Shown piece by piece: positions 54,487 through 64,000 of a stretch of 64,000 nucleotides of DNA. The notes below the pieces were generated by a model. The model did no database searches. It was not told where the DNA came from and saw only the letters and a program-made list of their open reading frames with translations. The DNA lies in contig DDUL01000035.1 of assembly GCA_002344785.1 (NCBI GenBank), positions 121,582 to 185,581 of the forward strand, in the 5' to 3' direction. Both the position numbers and the translations under genes were made by a program. Numbering within the stretch: the stretch's first letter is position 1; every line of letters starts with the position of its first letter. The DNA comes from Bdellovibrionaceae bacterium UBA2339 (lineage in GTDB: Bacteria; Bdellovibrionota; Bdellovibrionia; Bdellovibrionales; JAMPXM01).

Positions 54487-56006
54487 ACCGAAGCTCCGAT
54501 CATCGCGCGGCCAATCAATGCTCGATCAAATTGCTTCGAGCTCTCCGCCCACCGATCAAACTGCGCGGCGACTCGGCCCGACTCAAGCACGACAATTCGA
54601 TCCGCAAGCGCCATGAGTTCATCCAACTCGCTCGAAATCAAAAGCACACCCACGCCTCGATCGCGAAGTTCCACAAGTCGCTGATGAATCTGATGAATCG
54701 CTCCTAGATCCACACCCCGCGTCGGCTGATGGGCCAGCACGAACTTCACATCACGTCCTTGAAGCTCACGGGCAAAAATAAGTTTCTGTTGATTGCCGCC
54801 GGAGAGGCGTGACACCCGCTCACCTCGATGTGGAAATCGCACATCAAAGTCCGCAAGCCACTTCGCCACCACGCTTCCCCATCGTTCATAATCGATCACA
54901 CTCAATGATGAGGCCGAAGTTCCACCGGCGAATTGTCTCTCGACGCCAAGACCCGCGTTGAGCTCGACCGATTCTTCCATCCACAAACTTTGTCGATGCC
55001 GATCTTCGCTGATCAGGGCCCAATCGTCGCGGCGACCGCGCAACATCTTGTCCCCTCGCCACAGAATCTCACCGACGACATCATGCAATCCCAACATCGC
55101 ATCGACCAATTGAGATTGCCCTGAGCCGTCAACACCTGCGATGCCAAGAATTTCTCCGCTCTCGACTTTGAGATTCACGTCACGCAAAGCACCCCGCCCA
55201 CCTCGCGCCGAGGACAATGAGCGAATCTCCAACAACTCAATGTGAGCTCGATCCTGCGACCGCGGCTGAAGGCGGATCGGCGGAGGCGGCTCACTTCCCA
55301 TCATGGCGCGGACAACTTCTTCGAGTGAGGAGTCGCGAACCTCGCCCTGTCGAACCAGCCGCCCCAAGCGCAACACCGACCAAGTGTCGCAGTGTTGAAA
55401 CACTTCCGACAGCTTATGTGTGATCACAAAAACACTGCGCCCTTGATCACGCAGCTTCTTCAACAAGGAAAACAACGCATCGATTTCTTGCGGAACCAGG
55501 ACAGCTGTCGGCTCGTCAAGAACCATGATGCGCGAATCGCGCGCGATCAGCTTCAAAATCTCCACGCGCTGCTGCTCACCCACGCTGAGCTCTTCGACTC
55601 GTCGATGCCAGTCCATGCGCAGACTGGCATCCGGCAGCTTCGCCTCGATCTCGGCAATCGCCGCCGCGCGATCCAAGTGCCAACCGCCTTCACGACCCAA
55701 CATGACATTGTCGATCACGCTGAGCGAAGGGACCAGAGTGAAGTGTTGTTGAACCATTCCAAGTCCCGCGGCGATCGCGTCCGCCGGCGACTTCCATTCC
55801 CTCTCGACACCTTCAACACGCACAACTCCGTCGTCGGCGCGCACAAGGCCAAAGAGAACTTTCATGAGTGTCGACTTGCCAGCCCCATTCTCACCAAGAA
55901 TCGCATGCAGCCGCCCCGGAGCGAACTCTGCCGAGACTTGTGAAAGCGAAACACAAGAACCGTACCGCTTCGACACATTCTGAAAGGAGACGATCGACGG
56001 CTTCAC
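54483..56006 (-). CDS. Nucleoside-type ABC importer ATPase (two nucleotide-binding domains)
   Basis: A 507-residue double ATPase like NupA/YufO or RbsA. The first domain has an intact Walker A GENGAGKST, signature LSVGEQQRVEIL and Walker B IMVLDEPTAVL. The second has a degenerate Walker A (GVDGSGQSQ, lysine replaced) but a good signature LSGGNQQKLIFAREL, as is common in the family. It overlaps the binding-protein gene by four bases, giving a complete binding protein/ATPase/two permease set. Confidence 0.95.
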   Translation of the reverse strand: MKPSIVSFQNVSKRYGSCVSLSQVSAEFAPGRLHAILGENGAGKSTLMKVLFGLVRADDGVVRVEGVEREWKSPADAIAAGLGMVQQHFTLVPSLSVIDNVMLGREGGWHLDRAAAIAEIEAKLPDASLRMDWHRRVEELSVGEQQRVEILKLIARDSRIMVLDEPTAVLVPQEIDALFSLLKKLRDQGRSVFVITHKLSEVFQHCDTWSVLRLGRLVRQGEVRDSSLEEVVRAMMGSEPPPPIRLQPRSQDRAHIELLEIRSLSSARGGRGALRDVNLKVESGEILGIAGVDGSGQSQLVDAMLGLHDVVGEILWRGDKMLRGRRDDWALISEDRHRQSLWMEESVELNAGLGVERQFAGGTSASSLSVIDYERWGSVVAKWLADFDVRFPHRGERVSRLSGGNQQKLIFARELQGRDVKFVLAHQPTRGVDLGAIHQIHQRLVELRDRGVGVLLISSELDELMALADRIVVLESGRVAAQFDRWAESSKQFDRALIGRAMIGASV

Positions 56007-57109
56007 TTCTTGGGCTTGGCCTTCATCTGTACGTAGTAGTCGGGCACTTCCACTCGTCCTGCGACGATGTCTTCGCGTAGCTTTTCAAGCTTCGCCTGGT
56101 GCGGCTCGATGAGCTTCTGATTGTGCTCATCCACCGCATAATCCACGCCCTTATCTTTCAAACCAAACGATCGAACACCTGGAACGAACTTTTGCGTGGC
56201 GACTTCGCGAATCACATCAAAGACCGCGACATCCACACGCTTCAACATGCTGGTGATGATTTTGCCGGGCTTAATCCAATTCTGATTAGCGTCGACACCA
56301 ATTCCAAAAACACTTTTGCCCTTGGTATCGGCGATGGCATCAAAGACTCCAAGTCCCGAGGCCCCAGCCGCCTGAAAAATAATGTCGGCACCTTGGCCGA
56401 TCTGCGTGAGCGCCAACTCCTTGCCTCGAGTCGGATTCGCCCAAGCCGTCATGTTGATCCCCACAAAATTGTGCAGCACCTTCACTTGCGGGTTCGCGGC
56501 ACGAGCGCCCGCCTCATAGGCCACTAAGAACCTCCGGATCAGAGCCGTCTCCATACCGCCGACAAAGCCAACAGTTTTTGAAGTCGATGCCAATCCAGCC
56601 AAGTACCCCACCAAGTAAGAACCTTCGTGCTCGGCAAACATGAGGCTTGCGACGTTGGGTGCGTCCACCTCAGCGTCAACGATGGCGAACTTAGTGTTCG
56701 GAAACTGCGGCGCCACCTTCTTGAGCGCATCGGCTTGCGCAAAGCCGACGCTGATCACCAACGGCAGGCCTCGTTCCGCAAATGTGCGAATCGCAGGTTC
56801 GAAGGCGGCATCATCAGGCGCCTCGACGTCCTTCACTTTCACACCCAATTCACGAACAGCTCTCTGCGTACCTTCCCAGGCTGCGGTGTTGAACGACTTG
56901 TCGTCTTTACCGCCCTTATCCAAAACAAGACCGACCTGCAAAGTCCCTTGTCCCGAGTCCGCCGAAGCCGTCTTCGAATCTTGGTTTTCCGTCGACGACT
57001 TCTTGGTGCAAGCAGATCCAAGTCCACCGAATGCCAGACAGCCCGCCAAAACCCCAATGATCCAACGACCAGTTACGCGCGACCTCGCCAAGGACGGATT
57101 TCTTTGCAT
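56003..57109 (-). CDS. bmpA: BmpA-family nucleoside-binding lipoprotein
   Basis: The substrate-binding lipoprotein of the importer, 368 residues from ATG 57109 (GGGGGT upstream; the open frame reaches 57169). The lipobox is GGLGSAC. The Bmp domain (PF02608) shows KSFNTAAWEGTQRAV, FAIVDAEVDAPNVASLMFAEHEG-type sequence and GADIIFQAAGASGLGVFDAI. Family members bind nucleosides, and the neighbours are the NupABC-type subunits, so purine or pyrimidine nucleoside uptake is expected. Confidence 0.94.
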   Translation of the reverse strand: MQRNPSLARSRVTGRWIIGVLAGCLAFGGLGSACTKKSSTENQDSKTASADSGQGTLQVGLVLDKGGKDDKSFNTAAWEGTQRAVRELGVKVKDVEAPDDAAFEPAIRTFAERGLPLVISVGFAQADALKKVAPQFPNTKFAIVDAEVDAPNVASLMFAEHEGSYLVGYLAGLASTSKTVGFVGGMETALIRRFLVAYEAGARAANPQVKVLHNFVGINMTAWANPTRGKELALTQIGQGADIIFQAAGASGLGVFDAIADTKGKSVFGIGVDANQNWIKPGKIITSMLKRVDVAVFDVIREVATQKFVPGVRSFGLKDKGVDYAVDEHNQKLIEPHQAKLEKLREDIVAGRVEVPDYYVQMKAKPKK

Positions 57110-57248
57110 GCTTACCCCCGGTCCAAAAGGCTTAGAACGAAGCTCGCCAACTGGCAACTTGCGCCTCATTCCGCAGGGGAAACTCTCCCAAAAATTGCCT
57201 CAACAGTTTTTAGCGACACCTTCACATCGCATAGATTAGCCTTCAAAT

Positions 57249-58088
57249 ATGTGGAAATTTCTCAAGACGCTGGGCTGGTTGAGCCTGCTTTCGATTTCAA
57301 TCCTCGCGCTCATCGGCGGAACACTGGCCATTTTGCTTTTACTCACGCCCAACGGCAGCGACCTGAAAACTTGCATCACCACCGAACTCTATAAAGTTCG
57401 CCTCTGCCCCGAATCACCCGACTATGTGAAACTCAATCAGATCTCCGCCCACGCCAAACACGCCATCGTCTACTCGGAAGACGCCGCCTTTTGGGATCAT
57501 CAAGGTATCGACTGGGACGAGCTGCAAAAGAGTTTCGAGGCCAATCTGGAAAAGGGCCGCTTCGCGCGCGGAGGCTCGACGATCACACAGCAGCTCGCCA
57601 AGAATGTGTACTTATCCGCAGAAAAGTCGCTTTGGCGAAAGGCCCGCGAAGCCATCATCGCCCTGAGGATCGAACGCCTCTATGAAAAATCCTTCATTCT
57701 CGAACGCTACCTCAACGTGGTCGAGTTCGGTGAAGGACTCTATGGCATCAAGCCCGCGGCTCAGTTTTACTTTCGCAAATCGCCCGCCGAGCTGAGCATC
57801 GCGGAAAGCGCCTTTCTCGCCTTTTTACTTCCCAGCCCCAAACGCTACGCCGCAAGCTTCCGCCAGAAGCAACTGTCGACATTTGCGCGTAAGCAAACCC
57901 ACGAGATCGTCGATCGTCTGCATCGCTTCAAAAAGATTTCTGAAGAAGAGAAAGTTCAAGCCTGGATGGAACTCGACTCATTGTTTGGCGGCCAAGCCCA
58001 CAGCGGCTCCTCGCCGACCACCGAGTCAGACAGCGTGCCGCTTGAATCCTCCGAAGAGTTCACGACTGAGGAAGACAGCTCAAACTGA
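57249..58088 (+). CDS. mtgA: Monofunctional peptidoglycan glycosyltransferase (GT51)
   Basis: Polymerises lipid II into glycan strands in the inner membrane, 279 residues. A TM anchor (about 8-35) precedes the GT51 domain: the catalytic Glu is in [13 protein letters not shown] (about 76-88), with the donor-site motif [12 protein letters not shown] (about 107-118), a following [13 protein letters not shown] and [11 protein letters not shown] low-complexity Ser/Thr/Glu tail (about 250-279) is unusual. No ribosome site is obvious before the ATG. The 3' end overlaps the convergent exchanger by nine bases. Confidence 0.93.
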   Translation: MWKFLKTLGWLSLLSISILALIGGTLAILLLLTPNGSDLKTCITTELYKVRLCPESPDYVKLNQISAHAKHAIVYSEDAAFWDHQGIDWDELQKSFEANLEKGRFARGGSTITQQLAKNVYLSAEKSLWRKAREAIIALRIERLYEKSFILERYLNVVEFGEGLYGIKPAAQFYFRKSPAELSIAESAFLAFLLPSPKRYAASFRQKQLSTFARKQTHEIVDRLHRFKKISEEEKVQAWMELDSLFGGQAHSGSSPTTESDSVPLESSEEFTTEEDSSN

Positions 58089-59171
58089 AGGCTGCGGCCC
58101 TCGCACCAGCGCACGCACCATCATGACGATCAGCCCGACCACCACGAGGGGCAATATGTACCCCAAAAGCACGGATCCTAAAGCCTGCGCGGCTTCCGGA
58201 TCACGCGAGGACAAAATCAAATACACCGTGTAGACGGCATAGGTGAGCAAGAAACCTGCTCCGACCCCACGGCCCATCGTGCGCCCCAAAAAAATCGGCA
58301 TACACGACATCGCCACGGCCAACATGAACCACAAATCCACGCGCAATACTTGCTCGGCAATCGGCAGCCCCGCGCCTCCAGCCGCTAAGCCGCTAGCGCC
58401 CAAGCAAAGTACGACGTTGAAAATGTTCGAACCCACGACATTGCCGATCGCGAGATCGCGATGACCCTTCCACGCGGCGACCGCTGAAGTGGCCAATTCA
58501 GGCAAAGATGTACCGATGGCCACAATCGTCAGTCCGATGACCAAGTCGCTGACACCAAAGCTCTTTGCAATCTCCGTCGCTGCACCAACCAATGCGTTTG
58601 AGCCCAACACCAAAAGGATCAAACCCACGACGACCAAGGCGACCCGCACGGCCCAATGCCGATCCCATTCCGAGTCCATCGGCACATCTTCCAGCGCCTC
58701 GTTCTCGGCATCGCGACTGGCACGGCTCTGCCGAACAAGAAACACGATGTAGCCCGCCGCACACGCGAGAAACAGCAGCGCGTCCCAAGTGCTGATCCGG
58801 CCATCCAACGTGCTCGCAATCAGCAAGACGGAAACACCAATCATAATTGGCACTTCTTGCCGAATGATCTGCACGCTCACGGCCAGCGGAATGATCAGTG
58901 CGGAAACGCCCAAAACCCCCAGCACGTTAAAGATGTTGGATCCCACGACGTTGCCAATGGCAATTTCCGTCGCGCCCTTAAACGCGCCTCCCACGGAAAC
59001 CGCAATTTCGGGCGCGCTCGTGCCGATGGATACAATGGTCAGGCCCACCACCAGAGGTGAAATTCCCCAAGACAAAGCGAGTTTCGCCGCCCCTCGAACC
59101 AAAAGGTCCGCACCAACGACCAACCCCACCAATCCGCCCACTAAAAGCGCTGCCAACATCAACGAATCCAC
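58080..59171 (-). CDS. Sodium/calcium exchanger family membrane protein (CaCA)
   Basis: An antiporter of the CaCA superfamily (YrbG-like), 363 residues with two homologous halves. The alpha repeats are clear: [17 protein letters not shown]...[17 protein letters not shown] and [17 protein letters not shown]...[17 protein letters not shown], each with the ion-binding acidic residue. About ten TM segments are expected. The start is GTG at 59171, with GGAAGG upstream. The ion (Ca2+ or another divalent, with Na+ or H+) is not decided by sequence. Confidence 0.93.
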   Translation of the reverse strand: MDSLMLAALLVGGLVGLVVGADLLVRGAAKLALSWGISPLVVGLTIVSIGTSAPEIAVSVGGAFKGATEIAIGNVVGSNIFNVLGVLGVSALIIPLAVSVQIIRQEVPIMIGVSVLLIASTLDGRISTWDALLFLACAAGYIVFLVRQSRASRDAENEALEDVPMDSEWDRHWAVRVALVVVGLILLVLGSNALVGAATEIAKSFGVSDLVIGLTIVAIGTSLPELATSAVAAWKGHRDLAIGNVVGSNIFNVVLCLGASGLAAGGAGLPIAEQVLRVDLWFMLAVAMSCMPIFLGRTMGRGVGAGFLLTYAVYTVYLILSSRDPEAAQALGSVLLGYILPLVVVGLIVMMVRALVRGPQPSV

Positions 59172-59195
59172 GACAACCTTCCCCGCAACAACAAA

Positions 59196-61025
59196 TTAGT
59201 CCGCGCTCGCCGCCGCCGCCGCACGCTTTCGCTTGTGTGGATCCAGTTCGCGGCATCGCAGACGAATCGACTGCGGCGTCACCTCAATACACTCGTCGTC
59301 ATTGATCCATTCCATGGCCTGCTCAAGAGTGAGCGGCTTAATCGGCGTGAGCTTGATTGCTTCGTCAGATCCCGACGCGCGAACGTTCGTGAGCTTTTTC
59401 TCACGAGATACGTTCACGACAAGATCGTTTTCCTTGGCGTGTTCGCCAATGATCATGCCGTCGTAGCACTCCGTACCGGGCAAAATGAAGATGCGACCGC
59501 GCTCCTCCAAGAACCACAACGCATATGCCGTCGACTTGCCGACGCGATCCGCGATCATCGAGCCGTTCTTTCGGAAAGTGATCTCACCTTTAAAGTCATC
59601 CCAGCCAATGAACTGCGTGTTCAACAGACCCGTACCACGCGTGTCCGTCAAAAACTCGGACCGATAGCCAATCAATCCGCGCGATGGGATCTCGAACTCC
59701 ATGCGCACGCGGCCTGAACCTTTGTTCACCAAATTGGACATCACGCCCTTACGCAGTCCCATCTTTTCCGTGACGACACCCGTGTACTGCTCGGCCACGT
59801 CGACAATGGCGCGCTCCATCGGTTCCTTCCGACGTCCATCAACCGTCTTGAAGATGACCTGCGGTTTTCCCACCGTCACTTCGTAACCCTCACGCCGCAT
59901 TTGCTCGATCAAAACGCCGAGCTGCAATTCGCCTCGACCCAAAAGTTTGAATTGTTCGGGGCGATCCGTCAGCTCCATGCGAATGGCGACGTTCGTCTTA
60001 ATCTCGCGCTCCAGGCGATCGAGAATTTTTCGCGACGTCACCTGCTTGCCCTCGCGACCCGAAAACGGCGAGTCGTTCACGCCCACCATCATCGCGACCG
60101 TCGGCTCCTCCACCACGATTCGCGGCAAAGGCTTGGGATCAGCGACCGAGGTCACTGTATCGCCAATGTCGATCTCCTCAAATCCCGCCACGATGGCGAT
60201 ATCTCCGGCCACAATCTCTTTCGTCGGCACCTGTTTCATGCCGTCGTAGCTAAAGAGCGCCGAGATCTTCGACTTCTTGTTGCCATTTGCGCCAACCAGC
60301 AAGGCTTCGTCGTTCACCCGCAAAACGCCGTTCAACACTCGGCCAATTCCCAAGCGGCCGACGAACGCATTCCATCCCAAATTCGACACCATCATCTGCA
60401 GCGTCGAATTGGACTCGCCTCCCGGCGGCGGAAACTTCTCAATGATCCAATCAAAGAGCACCGACAAATCTTCAGTCTTCACTGCAGGATCCGTCGTCGC
60501 CCATCCCTCACGAGCCACGGCGTAGACCACAGGAAAGTCGGCCTGCTCTTCGGTCGCATCCAAGTCGATGAACAAATCAAAAACTTCATTCAAGACTTCA
60601 TCGACGCGCGAGTCGGGTCGATCGATCTTGTTAATACAGACGATGATGCGCTTGCCTTGCTCCAAGGCTTTCTTCAACACGAAACGAGTCTGCGGCAGCG
60701 GCCCCTCCGAGGCATCGACCAGCAAAACGGCGCCGTCGACCATATTCAGAATTCGCTCCACCTCACCACCGAAGTCCGAGTGCCCGGGCGTATCGACGAT
60801 ATTGACCTTGTAGTCCTTGTAAAAGAACGACGCGTTCTTTGCCGCGATGGTGATCCCGCGCTCACGCTCAAGATCCATCGAGTCCATCACGCGCTCTTCG
60901 ACTTGTTCATTGGAGCGCCAAAGTCCGCTTTGCCGAAGCAAGTGATCCACGAGCGTCGTTTTGCCGTGGTCGACGTGTGCGATGATCGCAATATTCCGAA
61001 TTTTGTTTGCTGAGATATTTTCCAT
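59196..61025 (-). CDS. typA: Translational GTPase TypA/BipA
   Basis: A ribosome-associated GTPase for late 50S assembly and stress adaptation, 609 residues, full length. G motifs are intact: AHVDHGKTTL (G1), DTPGHSDF (G3), NKIDRPD (G4). The EF-G-like domains and the BipA-specific C-terminal domain (TVGKPQVIFKT, RGLIGYRSEF) follow. The N-terminal MENISANKIRNIAIIAHVDHG is standard, with AAGGACG upstream. A short Ala/Lys/Arg tail ends it. Confidence 0.97.
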   Translation of the reverse strand: MENISANKIRNIAIIAHVDHGKTTLVDHLLRQSGLWRSNEQVEERVMDSMDLERERGITIAAKNASFFYKDYKVNIVDTPGHSDFGGEVERILNMVDGAVLLVDASEGPLPQTRFVLKKALEQGKRIIVCINKIDRPDSRVDEVLNEVFDLFIDLDATEEQADFPVVYAVAREGWATTDPAVKTEDLSVLFDWIIEKFPPPGGESNSTLQMMVSNLGWNAFVGRLGIGRVLNGVLRVNDEALLVGANGNKKSKISALFSYDGMKQVPTKEIVAGDIAIVAGFEEIDIGDTVTSVADPKPLPRIVVEEPTVAMMVGVNDSPFSGREGKQVTSRKILDRLEREIKTNVAIRMELTDRPEQFKLLGRGELQLGVLIEQMRREGYEVTVGKPQVIFKTVDGRRKEPMERAIVDVAEQYTGVVTEKMGLRKGVMSNLVNKGSGRVRMEFEIPSRGLIGYRSEFLTDTRGTGLLNTQFIGWDDFKGEITFRKNGSMIADRVGKSTAYALWFLEERGRIFILPGTECYDGMIIGEHAKENDLVVNVSREKKLTNVRASGSDEAIKLTPIKPLTLEQAMEWINDDECIEVTPQSIRLRCRELDPHKRKRAAAAASAD

Positions 61026-61182
61026 ACACGTCCTTATCGCTCTGGCTTTTTCAAACTCGTATCAAAATTAAGACACCCTCAAATTTCCACCGTTGGCCTA
61101 ACGGCTCACTCAACGCCGTAGTCTCAACATCACCCATCGACTTTTCCGATTTGATTTTCCGCGAGCCCGCATCGCGGGCAAT

Positions 61183-62202
61183 TTATCCGTGGCCACCCAT
61201 CAAAAAAGCTTCACTGCTCGTATCCGCCTGAATGAGTTCACGGATTCCATCAAAGTATTCGGCCACCGTTCGCATCGTGTCTTCAAGCGACTCGACTTGA
61301 AAGATCGTCCTTCGAAAATTCGAGGCGCCAGGATACCCGCTCGAGTACCACGCCGCAAATTTTTTGATTTGAAGCATGACGACGCGATCCTCAGCCACGC
61401 GATGGAGCTCCGACTTCAGCTGCGCAAATAGCCCGCCAAAATCTCTTTCAACCTCAGGCGCCTGTCCCTCACGCAAAATTCCCAAGGCTTGCCGGAAGAT
61501 CCACGGATTTTTCAGGCAGCCTCGCCCGATCAACACACCATCCACGCCAGTTTCGCGCAGGCGTCGCACCGCCATCTCGGCCGTGACGATGTCACCATTA
61601 CCTAAAATCGGAATCTTCGACTTCGCCTTCACATCGGCGATGAAATCCCAGTCCGCCAAACCCGAATACCCCGCCGCGCGCGTGCGCCCATGAATCGCCA
61701 CCCAAGTCAGGCCTTCCTCATAGGCAATTCGCGCCACTTCAACCGCATTGCGCGAACTCTCGTCCCATCCCGTGCGAATCTTGACCGTCACAGGCAATGA
61801 CGTCGCCGCTCGCACGCCTCGAAACATCTCCGCGACAGCCTGCAAATCACGCAAAATCGCCGAGCCCGCGCCCTTCTTCACCACTTTGGGAACTGGACAA
61901 CCAAAATTGAGATCCACAAAGTCCGCACCGCGATCTTCCACAACTTTCGCCGCACGACCGACAATCTCCGGATCCTCGCCAAACAGTTGAATGCCGACAG
62001 GCCGCTGCTCGTCCGTAAACTCCATCAACTGATGCGTCTTGCGACTCGCATATTCAATGCCGGTGGCGGACACCAATTCGGTCACCACCACGCCACAACC
62101 CAAACGGCGCATCATGTTTCGAAATGCACAATCCGTGATCCCCGCCATGGGGGCCAACACAAAGGGATTCTTTTCGAGTTCACTGAGCAAATCGACTCGC
62201 AT
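61183..62202 (-). CDS. tRNA-dihydrouridine synthase
   Basis: A flavoenzyme of 339 residues that reduces uridine to dihydrouridine in tRNA. The N-terminal PFVLAPMAGITDCAFRNMMRR is classic, and DLNFGCPVPKVVKKGAGSAIL holds the catalytic cysteine and FMN contacts; IPILGNGDIVTAEMAVRRL and VLIGRGCLKNPWIF follow. It is DusB-like in length and motifs, but the exact subtype is not certain. It lies about 260 bases downstream of the tRNA-Phe gene on the same strand. Confidence 0.95.
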   Translation of the reverse strand: MRVDLLSELEKNPFVLAPMAGITDCAFRNMMRRLGCGVVVTELVSATGIEYASRKTHQLMEFTDEQRPVGIQLFGEDPEIVGRAAKVVEDRGADFVDLNFGCPVPKVVKKGAGSAILRDLQAVAEMFRGVRAATSLPVTVKIRTGWDESSRNAVEVARIAYEEGLTWVAIHGRTRAAGYSGLADWDFIADVKAKSKIPILGNGDIVTAEMAVRRLRETGVDGVLIGRGCLKNPWIFRQALGILREGQAPEVERDFGGLFAQLKSELHRVAEDRVVMLQIKKFAAWYSSGYPGASNFRRTIFQVESLEDTMRTVAEYFDGIRELIQADTSSEAFLMGGHG

Positions 62203-62464
62203 GGGCCACCGACGAATGAAGTATTGCGCGGAGTCCTAAGTATACGAAATGTTAAGGATAGGACAGAACAAACTGTCGCAGGGCCACTGGATTGTGCTTT
62301 CCACATTGTTAACGACCAAGATGAGGCAAAAATCCGCGGCGCCGAGAAGGCGTCGCGTTAAATCGTAAGAGAGCTCCTGCGGACTCGAGCCGGGCTCAAC
62401 GCGTCCCTGACCCAATCAACGCAACTGGAACAGAAATTCAACATGCCCGGAATAGTAAGAAAAC

Positions 62465-62540
62465 TGGTGGTCAGGGACGGAATTGAACCGCCGACACATG
62501 GATTTTCAGTCCATTGCTCTACCGACTGAGCTACCTGACC
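62465..62540 (-). tRNA. tRNA-Phe (GAA)
   Basis: A 76-base cloverleaf with a seven-pair acceptor stem GGTCAGG/CCTGACC, D arm GCTC...GAGC, anticodon loop CTGAAAA (anticodon GAA) on stem ATGGA/TCCAT, T arm GGCGG-TTCAATT-CCGTC and an encoded 3' CCA. Transcribed on the minus strand, just upstream of dus and downstream of the metB/CGL-type gene. Confidence 0.98.
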
Positions 62541-62600
62541 ACTTCGGAATGAGGGACTTAGGGGTAGCGCAGCCACCCCCGTAAAGTCAAACTCCTGCCC

Positions 62601-63764
62601 CTACTTCAACGCATTCTCGAGATCGCGAATCAAATCCCGCACATCCTCAATCCCGACCGACAGGCGAATGAGGCGGTCATCAATTCCAAGCGCCGCACGC
62701 GTTTCCGCCGGGACGCTGGCATGAGTCATAATGGCCGGATGCTCAATCAAAGATTCCACGCCACCCAAACTCTCAGCCAAAGCGAAGACGCGGACATTCT
62801 CCAGCATTCTTCGCGCTTCCGGCATGCCGCCTTTGATGAACATCGTGAGCATGCCGCCAAAGCCCGACATCTGCTCGCGCGCCAAAGCATGCTGAGGATG
62901 CGAGGGCAAGCCCGGATAAATCACGCGGTCCACGCGTGGATGTTTTTCGAGGAATGCCGCGACCTCGCGCGCGTTGGCATCGTGGGCGCGCATGCGCACG
63001 CCGAGAGTTTTCAGCGAGCGCATCGCCAAGAATGAGTCAAAGGGCGAAGCAATGCCGCCCATCGAGTTCGACAAAAATGCCAAGCGCTGCGCCAATTCAT
63101 CACTCGAGGTCACCAAGGCACCGCCCACCATATCCGAGTGGCCACCAATATATTTGGTCGCCGAGTGCAGCACCAAATCTGCGCCCAACTCGATCGGGCG
63201 CTGAAAGTAGGGGCTCATGAAAGTGTTGTCGACGACGGTGATGATGCCTTTGGCGCGCGCGAGTTTCGCGATCGCCGCGATGTCCACCAATTTCAACGTC
63301 GGGTTGGTCGGCGTTTCAAGCCACACCATCTTGGTCTCTGGCCTCAAAGCCGCCGTGAAGTTCTCCACGCGAGTCAAATCCACATAGCTGAACTGCACGC
63401 CGTTGTGGCGAATCACCTTGTCCATCAGACGAAAAGTACCGCCGTACATATCATCGCCCGCGATGACATGATCGCCAGCCTTCAGCAGATGCAAAGCCGT
63501 GGTCGAGGCCGCGCAGCCCGAGGCGAACGCGAAGCCGTGGCGTCCGCCTTCGAGATTCGCCAAGCAAGCTTCGTAAGCCTTGCGCGTGGGATTGTGCGTG
63601 CGACTGTATTCATAGCCGCGATGCACGCCCGGAGACTCCTGCACATAAGTGGAAGTCAGGTACACGGGAGTCATGATCGCGCCTGTCGACGGATCTGGCT
63701 CTTGGCCCGCATGGATCGCCCGCGTTTCGAAACTAAAGTCCTTCGACGACCAATTTTTCTCCAT
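62601..63764 (-). CDS. Trans-sulfuration PLP enzyme (cystathionine gamma-synthase/lyase family)
   Basis: A Cys/Met-metabolism PLP enzyme, 387 residues. The start has ETRAIHAGQEPDPSTGAI and YEYSRTHNPTRKAYEACLA; the PLP lysine is in LHSATKYIGGHSDMVGGA; SLGGVESLIEHPAIMTH follows. MetB, cystathionine gamma-lyase and O-acylhomoserine sulfhydrylase cannot be told apart with confidence, but the gene eight bases upstream encodes a cystathionine beta-synthase, so the lyase (reverse trans-sulfuration, homocysteine to cysteine) is favoured. GAGGTGA precedes the ATG. Confidence 0.93.
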   Translation of the reverse strand: MEKNWSSKDFSFETRAIHAGQEPDPSTGAIMTPVYLTSTYVQESPGVHRGYEYSRTHNPTRKAYEACLANLEGGRHGFAFASGCAASTTALHLLKAGDHVIAGDDMYGGTFRLMDKVIRHNGVQFSYVDLTRVENFTAALRPETKMVWLETPTNPTLKLVDIAAIAKLARAKGIITVVDNTFMSPYFQRPIELGADLVLHSATKYIGGHSDMVGGALVTSSDELAQRLAFLSNSMGGIASPFDSFLAMRSLKTLGVRMRAHDANAREVAAFLEKHPRVDRVIYPGLPSHPQHALAREQMSGFGGMLTMFIKGGMPEARRMLENVRVFALAESLGGVESLIEHPAIMTHASVPAETRAALGIDDRLIRLSVGIEDVRDLIRDLENALK

Positions 63765-63772
63765 CGCTCACC

Positions 63773-64000
63773 TCAGATCAGCTTGTTGGCTTTGAGCCAC
63801 TCATCATTGAAAGCCTTGCTCAAGTAGGACCGTCCGCCATCAGGCAACATGACCACGATCTTGGAAGGCTTCTTCAGGGTCTTCGAATATTTCACGGCCG
63901 CCGCCAGCGCCGCCCCACATGAAGGCCCGCACAACAGGCCCTCCTTCAGCGCAAGCTCGCGCGTGGCCTCGAAGCTCTCCTTGTCGTCGACGCGAACAAA
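63773..64000 (-). CDS. Cystathionine beta-synthase, C-terminal part (cut by window edge)
   Basis: The last 75 residues of a PLP enzyme. GLLCGPSCGAALAAAV is the substrate-loop region of the CBS/cysteine-synthase family, and LPDGGRSYLSKAFNDEWL is the hallmark of cystathionine beta-synthase rather than CysK. No C-terminal Bateman domains follow, so it is the short form. The stop is at 63773-63775, eight bases from the metB/CGL-type start: a two-gene trans-sulfuration operon. Confidence 0.9.
   Translation of the reverse strand, partial: FVRVDDKESFEATRELALKEGLLCGPSCGAALAAAVKYSKTLKKPSKIVVMLPDGGRSYLSKAFNDEWLKANKLI

Noticed and set aside
62360..62440. A second tRNA next to tRNA-Phe
   Set aside because: GGCTCGAGTCCGCAGG looks like a T arm on the minus strand, but no acceptor stem, D arm or anticodon arm can be folded with it.
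62358..62576. 72-residue minus-strand frame containing a QVAQSVEQWTENPCVGGSIPSLTT-like sequence
   Set aside because: This is the well-known spurious translation across a tRNA gene; it covers tRNA-Phe at 62465-62540.

Overview
The window reads as ordinary chromosome from a Gram-negative, GC-rich bacterium with a complete double-membrane envelope: a Tol system, FtsEX with an EnvC-type activator, many signal peptides and lipoboxes, and Tat-like leaders. The PF08886-type GshA, the paired ArsA/Get3-like ATPases, the many exported proteins without recognisable family, and the gene-dense, overlapping operons fit a Bdellovibrionota or deltaproteobacteria-like organism. That assignment is an inference. 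I see no insertion sequence, prophage, CRISPR array, rRNA or plasmid function.

Layout. (1) 1-5782, minus: proteostasis block clpP, clpX, a small exported protein, a DEAD-box RNA helicase and the N-terminal part of lon. (2) 5783-10081: a 602-bp gap, pepA, then three unrecognised small genes. (3) 10089-15892, minus: five tightly coupled genes, namely two ArsA-like ATPases, a TPR lipoprotein, an EI24/CysZ-like membrane protein and gshA. (4) 16069-19019, plus: tig, an ASCH-like lipoprotein and gluQ. (5) 19059-23319, minus: an exported IucA/IucC-like protein coupled to two paralogous exported proteins of unknown family. (6) 23609-28036, minus: ftsE-ftsX-envC-ctpA, a peptidoglycan-remodelling and division operon. 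(7) 28297-31394: a small conserved protein, then a lipoprotein metalloprotease and its coupled membrane partner. (8) 31408-37154, minus: rrf2-sufB-sufC-sufD-sufS-nfu, iron-sulfur cluster assembly with its own Fe-S-type regulator. (9) 37294-45542, plus: a degenerate GDPD-like membrane protein, tolQ-tolR-tolA/tonB-like-tolB, glnE and a cyclophilin. (10) 45852-50228: two secreted proteins of unknown function, closed by a clear terminator. (11) 50355-52494: a PAP2 phosphatase, a cyclic-nucleotide-binding protein and an SDR epimerase. (12) 52478-57109, minus: a complete BmpA-type nucleoside ABC importer. (13) 57249-64000: mtgA, a Ca2+/Na+ exchanger, typA, dus, tRNA-Phe, and a transsulfuration pair (cystathionine beta-synthase, cut by the window edge, and a MetB/CGL-type enzyme).

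The strongest candidates for something undescribed are the exported NIS-synthetase-like cluster (19059-23319) and the asymmetric ArsA pair in a glutathione-linked operon (10089-15892). Weaker candidates are the ASCH-like lipoprotein, the pseudo-GDPD next to tolQ, and the 1085-residue exported protein. All of these are readings of sequence alone; no database search was possible.
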